IMG/VR virus record: IMGVR_UViG_3300032050_000111
Location: 1 to 64,000 of that record
Source: a virus
DNA length: 64,000 nt
Reading direction: 5' to 3' (one strand)
Shown: positions 46,551 to 55,072 of the stretch, one piece after another
How positions within the stretch are numbered: the stretch's first letter is position 1
How the letters are laid out: every line of letters starts with the position of its first letter
Program-made: the position numbers and the translations under genes
Notes under the pieces: model-generated
What the model saw: only the letters and a program-made list of their open reading frames with translations
What the model was told of the DNA's origin: nothing
The model's database searches: none

Positions 46551-47693
46551 ATGGCTGACGCAACTTCTTCTGTTGTTGAACAAACTAACATCCCCTCGTA
46601 CGCGAGGCCGTATGTGGAAGAAATGCTCGGCGCAGCTGCTGGGCAGGTCTTTCAATACGCTACGGATGCGCAAGGTAATGTGCAAACAGACGCTGAAGGG
46701 CGTCCTGTCATTACCGGTTTCCAACCGCAGCAGTCTTACGGCGGGGAACGGTTTGCGCAATTTACGCCACTGCAGCTGCAGGCGTTTCAGGCGGCGCAGG
46801 GGCTCGGTCCTTCGGCAAACCTGCAAGATGCGACTAGCATGGCTAAGCAAGCCGGTCTCGGCGCGCTAGGCCACAGCTATACGCCTTTTTCTTTCACAGC
46901 GGACAATGTTGCGTCTGACGCGTTCAATGCTGAACGTGCTCAACAATACATGAGTCCGTACATGCAAGGCGTTGTAGACGTACAGCAACGCGAGGCGCAG
47001 CGCCAAGCAGACATCGCGCGCAATCAACTCAAGGCGCAGGCTACCCGTGCGGGCGCTTTTGGCGGTGCGCGGCAAGGCGTGATGGAGGCGGAAGCCAATC
47101 GCAATCTCGCGCTGCAGCTTGGCGATATTCAAGCTACGGGGCTGCAAGCCGCGTATCAGCAGGCACAGGCGCAGTTTAATGCCGACCAGCAACGTCGCAT
47201 GCAGGCTGCTACGTCTAACCAGATGGCCGGTCTGCAGGCGCAGCAGCTTGGAGAGCAGTCTCGCCAGTTTGGTACAGGCCTTGGCATGCAAGCGCGGGGT
47301 CTTGGTTTGCAGGCGGCAGGCACGCTCGCTAATCTAGGCCAGACGGAGTTCGGACAGCAGACTGGCGCAATCGGGCTACAAAACCAGCTAGGCGGTCAAC
47401 AACAGCAGCAAGTGCAAAATATTCTTGGCCAACAATACCAAGAGTTCGTTGAGCAAAAAGAAAACCCGTACACGCGCTTGGGCTTTATGTCTAACATGCT
47501 GCGCGGACTCCCCCTAGCGCAGACTACGCAACAAGCAACGCCTGCTCAGCCCAGTGCGCTTAACCAGATCATCGGCTTGGGTACTGCTGCCGCAGGCATC
47601 GGCAAGCTGTTTGCGCAGGGGGGTGCGGTCAACGATAAAGGCAACTCGGGTCTGTACGAGCTTATGTTGTCGCAAGTGCAAGGAGTTCGGTGA
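46551..47693 (+). CDS. Internal virion protein (Gln-rich, helical)
   Basis: A 380-residue protein. SYARPYVEEMLGAAAGQVFQ at the start, YMSPYMQGVVDVQQREAQRQ and TRAGAFGGARQGVMEAEANR in the middle, then a long Gln/Ala-rich helix and a C-terminal QGGAV. The SPYMQ.VVD.Q.REA.RQ and GAFGG.R..+.EAE..RN blocks are typical of injected internal proteins in podoviruses. It sits second in the three-gene ejection block. Confidence 0.75.
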   Translation: MADATSSVVEQTNIPSYARPYVEEMLGAAAGQVFQYATDAQGNVQTDAEGRPVITGFQPQQSYGGERFAQFTPLQLQAFQAAQGLGPSANLQDATSMAKQAGLGALGHSYTPFSFTADNVASDAFNAERAQQYMSPYMQGVVDVQQREAQRQADIARNQLKAQATRAGAFGGARQGVMEAEANRNLALQLGDIQATGLQAAYQQAQAQFNADQQRRMQAATSNQMAGLQAQQLGEQSRQFGTGLGMQARGLGLQAAGTLANLGQTEFGQQTGAIGLQNQLGGQQQQQVQNILGQQYQEFVEQKENPYTRLGFMSNMLRGLPLAQTTQQATPAQPSALNQIIGLGTAAAGIGKLFAQGGAVNDKGNSGLYELMLSQVQGVR

Positions 47694-49237
47694 TGAGTAT
47701 TGCACAGTTTGAGAAACGACTTGAAGGCATGCCTACGCCGTACCTGATGCAGTACGCGCAGCAGGACCAAGGACCGGAAGGCGCTATTGCGCTGATGTTG
47801 CTTAAAGAGCGCAAAAGGCTACAACTTGCGAATGCGCCAAAAGCTGCACCTGATGCGCCGACTGTGCGCGAGCGAGAGCTTGCGCAGCTGGCAGGGGCCG
47901 GCATTGCACAAGCAGCGCCAAGCAACGTAGCCGCTATGGCTGGCGGAGGGCTTGCATCGCTTGTGCAGGACGATGTGCCGCGATACAACGGATCGGAAGA
48001 GCAGCTGGTGCGCGAATGGCAGACTTTGCCGTCCGAGCGTGGCGGTGCCGCCAGCAGTATGGGCGAGTTTCTTACCGGCATGTTCTCGCGCAATGACCGA
48101 AAAATCGACCCTGATACAGGACAACCGATCAGTTTTGCGGAGTTCCGCCGCAAGCGCGAACAAGTAGGCGCCGCGCCAGACGCTTATGGTCCGACATCTG
48201 GATGGGCCAGAGACCGGCTACAGACACCAGCTGCGGGGGCTGGCGCAAGGAAGGGTCAAGCGAAGCCTACCGGACCTCGCGCTACCCCCGCTGCACCGCC
48301 TGTCGCACCGCCTGTCGCACCGCCCGCTGCACAAGCGCCTGACTATACCGCGCAGTTTCGTGGGATTCTGGGCAAGATGGAAGACCCGCTTGCTGCAGAA
48401 CGCAACGAGCAGTTTGGGCTTGAGGCAGCTGCGGCGGAAAGCGCGCGTAGGGCGCGAGAGTCAGCGGCTGAGCAAGGGAGCGCGCTATTGAAGAGTCGAG
48501 GCGCGCGCCTTGATCGGCAGGAGCAAGATCTTGCCAAAGAGCGTAACAGCAACATCGCTTTCTCGCTGATCGAGGCCGGCGCTACCATTGCCGCCACGCC
48601 CGGGCCCATGATGGCAGCTATTGCCAGCGGCCTTCGTGTGGGCGGTAGACAGTACCAAGCTGGACTTATCGAACTGCGTAAGTCTCAGCAGCTTATCAGT
48701 GCGGCACGCGAACGTTTGGAAGATGCTCAACTTGGCAATGATCGTGAAAAAGCGATGGCTGGTGTAGATGCGCAGCGCATGGTTGCTGAGGCAAATGCGC
48801 GCAGGCTGGCCGGTATTCAGCGCGTGTACGACGTAAACGCGCAGACCGCCAAAGCCATTCTTGAGCAACAAGCGCTGGATGCGCGACAGACCACGAAGCT
48901 GTCTGCGGAAGAAAGGATGCAGGCGACAAATCTTGCCGCGCAGGAAAGAATGTCGACAAAGAGCGACGCTGCGAGAATTCAAGCAGCACAGATTGCGGCA
49001 GAAGCTGGCGCCGAAGGTCGAGCGTTGCGTGATAGACTTGCCGAGTCAGGGCAAGTAGCCAGAATGCGAGAAAAGCTTCTGGAAGAGTGGAACAAGAGTG
49101 CGGAGATTATTCGTCGGCGGTACCCCAACGTGAAGTCGTTTGAGGACTTCTTGATGCTTAACGGCGTCCCCTCGCTTGGTGCAGCGGCGGGCACTCCGGG
49201 GTTAAACTTCGAGGGCGCTTACAAACCGCCCAAGTAA
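47693..49237 (+). CDS. Internal virion protein (putative)
   Basis: A 514-residue helical protein. MSIAQFEKRLEGMPTPYLMQ opens it; MAGGGLASLVQ and SNIAFSLIEAGATIAATPGP, MMAAIASGLRVGGRQYQAG are conserved-looking blocks. A Pro/Ala linker (PPVAPPVAPPAAQAP) lies in the middle and long alanine/glutamine helices follow. It is placed between two ejection-type proteins, and its charge pattern and length suit a DNA-injection role. The ATG at 47693 is coupled to the previous stop (TGATG). Confidence 0.65.
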   Translation: MSIAQFEKRLEGMPTPYLMQYAQQDQGPEGAIALMLLKERKRLQLANAPKAAPDAPTVRERELAQLAGAGIAQAAPSNVAAMAGGGLASLVQDDVPRYNGSEEQLVREWQTLPSERGGAASSMGEFLTGMFSRNDRKIDPDTGQPISFAEFRRKREQVGAAPDAYGPTSGWARDRLQTPAAGAGARKGQAKPTGPRATPAAPPVAPPVAPPAAQAPDYTAQFRGILGKMEDPLAAERNEQFGLEAAAAESARRARESAAEQGSALLKSRGARLDRQEQDLAKERNSNIAFSLIEAGATIAATPGPMMAAIASGLRVGGRQYQAGLIELRKSQQLISAARERLEDAQLGNDREKAMAGVDAQRMVAEANARRLAGIQRVYDVNAQTAKAILEQQALDARQTTKLSAEERMQATNLAAQERMSTKSDAARIQAAQIAAEAGAEGRALRDRLAESGQVARMREKLLEEWNKSAEIIRRRYPNVKSFEDFLMLNGVPSLGAAAGTPGLNFEGAYKPPK

Positions 49238-49249
49238 GGACACATCTCC

Positions 49250-52200
49250 ATGCAGACCTACGAAGTCAAAGGCCCGGACGGACGCATCTATCGCTTCTCT
49301 GGGCCGGAAGGCGTTCCGCAGGCGGAGCTTGAGGCGGCAGCACGCAGGGAGTATCTGCGGCAACCCGCGCCTGACAAGTCGAAAGAGGGCTTTGCTGCTG
49401 CCGCCAAAGCGGGCACGCAGCGGCTGCTTGGGGAAGCGGCGCTCACCGCCGGCAAAGCGGGGTTCATCGAGCCTGAGCGCGCTGAGCAGATCTACGCGGC
49501 GCAGCAGCAACGTGCGGGAGAGATGTTTCAGCCCACTGAGGCATCGTGGTTTGAGTCCCCGCTGTTGAAGCTTCGCGAGCTTGCCGGGGGGTCTGTGCCC
49601 TACATGCTTGCACCGCTGGCGGTGGGTGGTGCGGGGGCGTTGGCTGCAACAGGCGTGGGTGCGCCTGCAGCGGCGGGGCTTGCTGCGCTTGGTGGTGCAG
49701 GACTCACGTCCCTTACACAGTTCACCGGCAGCAACCTCGCGCGCAACGTCGAGGAAGGCAAGCGTCTGGCGGAGACCAGCGGCACCGCCGCTGTTGCCGC
49801 TGCTATACCGCAAGCGGCGCTCGATATCGTGTCCATGCGCATGATCCCGGGGATTGGGCGCATCTTTGGGCGCGCAGGGGTCGACATCAGCGAAGAGACT
49901 GCGCAGCGTATTGCACAGCAAACGCTGCGTCAACGCGCTACAGACTACGCTAAGGCCACCGGCAAGACTATGGGGGTCGAGGGTGCCACAGAGTCTGGAC
50001 AGCAGCTGCTGGAACGTTTGCAGGCTGGTCTAAGTATTACTGATGAAGACGCGCGCAAAGAGTACTTTGAGAGCTTCGTTGGCGGTGCAGTGCTGGGTGG
50101 TGCTATTGCGCCGTTTGGTACAGCGTTGGAGCGTGGCCGTGCGGTGCGTGAAGGCACGCGCATGGGTGAGGAGCGGCTGAAGACTGGGCTGGAGATGGGC
50201 CCGCCGGAGCCGGCCACGCCGCAGTGGACGATGCCTGCGGAGGAAGGCCCGCCCGAGTACGTCTCGGGTATGCAGGGCCCCCCGACTTGGGTCAAAGGGC
50301 TGGAGCCTTCGGAGCCGCTGCCGCCGAAGCTGGGGTACACGGAGAGCCCTGAGCAACGTCGTTCGCGCGTTGAGCAGGGGATTGCGGACATCGAGGCAGA
50401 ACTCCAAGCGCGTGCGCAGGGTACGGAGCCCCTGACGCCGGAGCAGATCATCGCGCTCGATGCTCAGATGGAGCCCAAACGGCAGCAGCTGGAAGCGCTC
50501 AAGCAAGAGCTTGCCGACATTGGTCCGCCCCCGCCGGCTCCGCCGTCCGTGTCTTCGCTGCAACAGCAGGAAAAGAAGCTGCTCAAGGAGATGGAGGCCG
50601 CACGCGGGCGCGGTGACCTGTCGCTGCAGGCAAGGCTTGCGCGCAGGCTTGTCGAGGTGCGCCGGCTGATGGGGCAGGCCCCGACTGAAGAGGCGATGCC
50701 GCAGGCCACGGCAGAGATCCCGACGCCCGAGGTGCCGGCAGCTGAAGCACCCCAAGCGGCCCCTGACCTCTACTCGCAGGCGGTCGAGGCGGTGCAGGCA
50801 GCGGGCAAGCCCACGGTCAGCACCATCCAGCAAGCGCTGGGAATCGGCTACAAGCCCGCCGCCAAGCTGCTCAAGCAGATGGAGGAAGAAGGCGTTGTCA
50901 CGCCCCCACAGGCCAACGGTCGGCGCGCGCTTGTTGCGCAGCCGCAGGCTGAGACGCCTGCGCAGCCGCAGACTGAGCCGCCTGCCGCACCTGAAGCCAC
51001 TGAGGCCCTTCCTGAGCCCACCAAAGGCGCGGTGAAGCCCACCGAGTTGACTGAAGAGGCCGTTGCGCCGACCAAGCCCGCTGAGGCTGCAGCGCCTGCA
51101 CCCGCGCCTGCACTGACCGTGGAGCCGGTTGTCGAGCCGGTTGCCGAGGAAGAAGAGGCACCGCTGCCTGAGTTCAAGCAGTGGCCTCCGAGACAAGAGC
51201 AGCCGGCAGAAGGCGCCGCTCCTGCTGCGCCCGAGTACTGGGGTCCGCCGAAGCTCACACCGGCTCGCGCAAAACGAACCGATGAGTACGAGCGCAACCT
51301 TATGGGTGCGCTGCGCCGGCTGGTCGGCTACTTCGAGCCCAAGAAGGTCGTCAATCCGGAGACACAGGAGATCGAGCTATCGCGCCCGGAGCCTACCGAG
51401 ACGCAAGTCGAAGCAATCGCGGAACTGCTTACCAGAGGCTTGGAGCGCGGTGGTCTGCGGGCCGAGGCCGAGCGCGAAACGCGGGCCAAAGGCATGGCGG
51501 GGCCACCCCCGCGCATGCGCGGCGTCAACATCGACGAGGTACGGGATCTCGTCAACGACATCGCCAAGAGCCCCGAGCAACGCCAAGCGGTGCGGGAGGC
51601 ACTGCGCGACCCGGCAGGGTCCGATTTCTTCGACATGCTCAGCAAACGGCTGCTGACGCGCCAGCGGCGCGAGTTCCCCGTGCGCAAGCCCACGCCGGCC
51701 AAGCCGGCGGTTGAGGCACCTGTACAGCAGCTGTCGAAGCTGTATCAGCAGGCTGCGCAGCGCAAGCTGGACAAAGAAGATCAGGAGCGCTTGCAGAAGC
51801 TGCGTCCGCTGATGCCGCGTATTGCGCAGCGCGGTGCCGAGGTCAAGACCCGTCAGCCGGTCGTTGACTGGTTGGAAGCGGTGAGCGCAGGCAAGGCCAC
51901 GCCGGAACAGCGTGAGGCGCTAGATACGTTCATCCGCGACTTCGATGAGCTTGAGCGGCGTACAGCTTTGGAAAAGGCGCAGCGTGCGCAGCGGCAAGCC
52001 GAGCTTGACGCCAAACTGAAAGCCATCGAAGTCGAGGTGGAGAAAGCGGTAGCGCCGGCCAAAGCCCGCGTCGACGCCATTCGTGAAGCCATCAGCAAGC
52101 TGGAGCAAGCCACTGCGCTGGAAGCAGGTGCAAGCAACCGCAAGCGTAATGAGGCGCTAACGGGCCTCACCAAAGCAGAGAAAGAGCTTGAAACGCTGCG

Positions 52201-55012
52201 CAACGAACTCAGCGCGAAGTTCAGCAAGGAGTTTGGCGACGTTGTCGAGAAGGCCAACAGGCCCATCCTGAGTGGTGCCCGGGCGCAGTTCACGGCGGAT
52301 TACTCCGCAGCGCAGCGACTCATCCTGATGTTCGAGCGCGGTGTGGAAAAGGCGGAGAAGCTCAGCATCGAAGGTGGCAATGCGCTGCAAGCTGAAGCCA
52401 TTCGTCGGCTTCGAGACACCCTGTCGGAGTTTCGACAGGCGTACGAAAGTGACGACACTTCGTCGGAGAAGCGCGAAGAAGCGGCGCAATCGCTGGAGAA
52501 CTCGTTCGCTGCCGTCAAGCAACTTAGCCTGCCGGCGCAGCGGTTCAAGCTGACGCAGCGCTTCAACGAGATGATGGAGTTCACCAAAGGGGCCATCGAC
52601 CGCTACGCCGAGCGCATGGAGCGTGTTGCGTCTGTACAACAGACGCTGCGAGACATCAACGCCGCGCGACTCATGGCGCTGTCCACCAAGCACGCCGTCA
52701 CCAAAGCGGACGGGGACGTGGATCGGCTGCTGGCGCTCGAAGCCGACATCAACCGTGACACGCAAGCCGCTGCACTGGCGGAGCAAGAGCTTGCCGCGAT
52801 TGCTGTGCAGTTCAAAGAGAAGAAGTCCGAGCTTCGGCAGGCACTCGGCGAGCTTCGCGCGCAGAAAGAGAAAGCTGTCGAGAAGCTGACGGGCAAGCGC
52901 CCGGGCGCGCCCGCACTTGTCTCCAACCAAGTAGGCAAGGCGCTCATTCAGCTGGACGAGGATTTGCTGCTGGCTATCGACCCTGTGCGCAGTTTCAAGC
53001 GCATGAAGCGCGGTGAAGCTCTCAAGCAGGAAGAAGCTCAGGCGCGTGTCGCACTTGCTTCGCCGGGTCTTGCTTCGGAGGACCGCAAGAACCTCGAAAA
53101 AGAGCTTGCATGGGTGCAGAAGGCGCTTGCGGAAGACATGGCCCAAGCCGACGACGAAGTGTTCGTCACTGAGCGCGGTGTTGTACGGCTCTTGATGGGT
53201 GTCGGATCTCCGCAAGCCATTGCGCGTCTTGAGCAGCGCTACGGCAAGGAAGCGCGTGAAGCAGAACAGCGCGCGCTCAGGGCCGTGTACGGCGACATGT
53301 ACGGTTCCGACAACAGGCTTGTTCAACGGCGAATCATTGAGTTTGAGCGGGGGCTTACCAAGAAGCAACAAGAGTACGTTGCGGCGCTAGAAGAGCGGTA
53401 TGCGCATTTGATGGCGCAGAAGCTGGAAAAGGGCGCAGTGTCGGTGGAAGAACTTGAGCAGTTGCGCGCAAAGGCCAAAGAAAGGCTGAAAGCCTACGAA
53501 GAAAAAGCGAAGACGCGTGCCGAAGAAGTCGCCAACGCCTACGCCAAGATGGTCGAAGATCGAGGCAAAGTCGAAGACGCGTTGACGGCACTTACCGACA
53601 AACTGAACGCCAAGCGCGATCCTCTCATCGCTGCCAAAGATGCGCTAATCAAAGAGAAAGCGCGTGTGCAGCTGCTTACCGGCGCTGAACTGGCTCCGCT
53701 TGTTCGCAAGAACACCAATCCTGATACGCCGCGTGAGCAGCTGTTGGCGCAAGTCAACGCCAAGCTCGACAAACAGATTGCGGATAAAGAAGCCGCGATT
53801 GTCGCTGCAGAGCAAAAATTTGCCACTAAGCACGATGCGCTTGTTAAAAAGCTAGCCAATATCAACAGCAACTTCGAGCAAGAGCGTGGCGTCCGCACGA
53901 CTTTCATCAACGAAGACACTCGCACAAAAAGAGAGCAGTCGCTGCTCAGTCGTGAAGCGCAGATGCGCAAAGACCACGAACAGGTCATGCGCGGCCAGAC
54001 TGAACTGGCTATGCTTATCACGCACAAAACGGTCGACCGTATTGCGGCAAGGCAACGCAAGCGGCGTGTGACTACGCCGCTCATGCGCAACCTGTCTATG
54101 CTGGCTCAGTACTACGGGCGCAGCGCCAGTGGTGCAAATCGCTACTACCGCAAGCACTTCATCGAAGGCACACGTCCTGTCGAGCGTGATCGCCCGCTCA
54201 GCGCGTTTGAAATCGGTGAAGTCAATAAGCTGGCCGACGAGATCACAGGCAAACCCGCTGCAGTGCGTGAGGCAGAGCGGCCTACTCAGCAAAGCGCCGG
54301 TCGCGGACCCTTTACCCCTATCAACGCTACATCCCCAAAAGGGCTTGAGCAGCAGCTTACAGAGGAAGAAGCCGCTGTCTTGGCGCGTACGGCAATTAAC
54401 TTTTCTGAAATCAGCGAAGCGGTTGAGGCAGGTATTGCGACATCAGCAGTAGCCAATCCGGCAAAAGGTCGCGTAGAGTTCAGAAAGCGTATCGGTACGC
54501 TGTTGCTAGCCGAGAAACTTAAAGGTGAGTCGCCATCAAGGGTCACCGACGTACTTAACAGACTGTACGCTGTCAGTACAGGCGAGGCTGAAGGTTTACG
54601 GCGTCCGTTGACTGAAGCAGAACGTGTTGAAAACGTTCGAGGTCTCGGCGAGGTTATGCTCACTGAAGGCGAGTTTACTACCGCCGTAGCGCGTGCTAGA
54701 GAGACAGGTGCTCGCCAGCTTGACGAACAGCGTGAACCCGAGGTCGGTGACGAAGAAGCCAGCGCACTGCGCAACGACAACAGCTTCTACGAGGCGCGGG
54801 GCACCGTCACGCCGCTTGACGCCGATGTAGCGAAAGCGCTTAGCGAGAACAACCTCAAGGAAGCGCTTCGTCTGCTCAGCGAGAACGCCAAGTCGCCGGA
54901 GCACCGTGAGACGGCCAAGCGTTTGGCCGACATGCTCGACAAGGTCAAGGTCGAACTCGCCGATGACGTGCGGCTCGACGGCACCCGGGTGGAAGGCAAG
55001 TACGACCCCTAG
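49250..55012 (+). CDS. Giant polyvalent ejection protein, part before the in-frame TAG
   Basis: A 1,920-residue product. The N-terminus (QTYEVKGPDGRIYRFSGPEG) is a small beta domain often seen on phage virion proteins, followed by a hydrophobic segment (SVPYMLAPLAVGGAGALAAT). Residues about 505-560 (YSQAVEAVQAAGKPTVSTIQ, GIGYKPAAKLLKQMEEEGVV) closely resemble the DNA-binding gamma domain of FtsK. Long coiled coils fill residues 850-1,560. It ends at TAG (55010-55012) within GKYDP, where a peptidase-like domain has just begun. The frame continues beyond the TAG to 58462, so this may be a truncated or read-through form. Confidence 0.75.
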   Translation: MQTYEVKGPDGRIYRFSGPEGVPQAELEAAARREYLRQPAPDKSKEGFAAAAKAGTQRLLGEAALTAGKAGFIEPERAEQIYAAQQQRAGEMFQPTEASWFESPLLKLRELAGGSVPYMLAPLAVGGAGALAATGVGAPAAAGLAALGGAGLTSLTQFTGSNLARNVEEGKRLAETSGTAAVAAAIPQAALDIVSMRMIPGIGRIFGRAGVDISEETAQRIAQQTLRQRATDYAKATGKTMGVEGATESGQQLLERLQAGLSITDEDARKEYFESFVGGAVLGGAIAPFGTALERGRAVREGTRMGEERLKTGLEMGPPEPATPQWTMPAEEGPPEYVSGMQGPPTWVKGLEPSEPLPPKLGYTESPEQRRSRVEQGIADIEAELQARAQGTEPLTPEQIIALDAQMEPKRQQLEALKQELADIGPPPPAPPSVSSLQQQEKKLLKEMEAARGRGDLSLQARLARRLVEVRRLMGQAPTEEAMPQATAEIPTPEVPAAEAPQAAPDLYSQAVEAVQAAGKPTVSTIQQALGIGYKPAAKLLKQMEEEGVVTPPQANGRRALVAQPQAETPAQPQTEPPAAPEATEALPEPTKGAVKPTELTEEAVAPTKPAEAAAPAPAPALTVEPVVEPVAEEEEAPLPEFKQWPPRQEQPAEGAAPAAPEYWGPPKLTPARAKRTDEYERNLMGALRRLVGYFEPKKVVNPETQEIELSRPEPTETQVEAIAELLTRGLERGGLRAEAERETRAKGMAGPPPRMRGVNIDEVRDLVNDIAKSPEQRQAVREALRDPAGSDFFDMLSKRLLTRQRREFPVRKPTPAKPAVEAPVQQLSKLYQQAAQRKLDKEDQERLQKLRPLMPRIAQRGAEVKTRQPVVDWLEAVSAGKATPEQREALDTFIRDFDELERRTALEKAQRAQRQAELDAKLKAIEVEVEKAVAPAKARVDAIREAISKLEQATALEAGASNRKRNEALTGLTKAEKELETLRNELSAKFSKEFGDVVEKANRPILSGARAQFTADYSAAQRLILMFERGVEKAEKLSIEGGNALQAEAIRRLRDTLSEFRQAYESDDTSSEKREEAAQSLENSFAAVKQLSLPAQRFKLTQRFNEMMEFTKGAIDRYAERMERVASVQQTLRDINAARLMALSTKHAVTKADGDVDRLLALEADINRDTQAAALAEQELAAIAVQFKEKKSELRQALGELRAQKEKAVEKLTGKRPGAPALVSNQVGKALIQLDEDLLLAIDPVRSFKRMKRGEALKQEEAQARVALASPGLASEDRKNLEKELAWVQKALAEDMAQADDEVFVTERGVVRLLMGVGSPQAIARLEQRYGKEAREAEQRALRAVYGDMYGSDNRLVQRRIIEFERGLTKKQQEYVAALEERYAHLMAQKLEKGAVSVEELEQLRAKAKERLKAYEEKAKTRAEEVANAYAKMVEDRGKVEDALTALTDKLNAKRDPLIAAKDALIKEKARVQLLTGAELAPLVRKNTNPDTPREQLLAQVNAKLDKQIADKEAAIVAAEQKFATKHDALVKKLANINSNFEQERGVRTTFINEDTRTKREQSLLSREAQMRKDHEQVMRGQTELAMLITHKTVDRIAARQRKRRVTTPLMRNLSMLAQYYGRSASGANRYYRKHFIEGTRPVERDRPLSAFEIGEVNKLADEITGKPAAVREAERPTQQSAGRGPFTPINATSPKGLEQQLTEEEAAVLARTAINFSEISEAVEAGIATSAVANPAKGRVEFRKRIGTLLLAEKLKGESPSRVTDVLNRLYAVSTGEAEGLRRPLTEAERVENVRGLGEVMLTEGEFTTAVARARETGARQLDEQREPEVGDEEASALRNDNSFYEARGTVTPLDADVAKALSENNLKEALRLLSENAKSPEHRETAKRLADMLDKVKVELADDVRLDGTRVEGKYDP
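55010..55012 (+). other. In-frame amber codon inside the giant ejection-protein frame
   Basis: TAG is codon 1,921 of a frame that is otherwise open from 49250 to 58462. Both sides belong to the same predicted domain: GKYDP before, TATITLDRAFLSEETLLHEA after. A single C-to-T change from CAG would create it. Context is CCC TAG ACG, not a known strong read-through signal. Confidence 0.85.
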
Positions 55013-55072
55013 ACGGCAACGATCACGCTCGACCGTGCGTTCCTCTCTGAAGAGACGCTTCTGCACGAGGCG

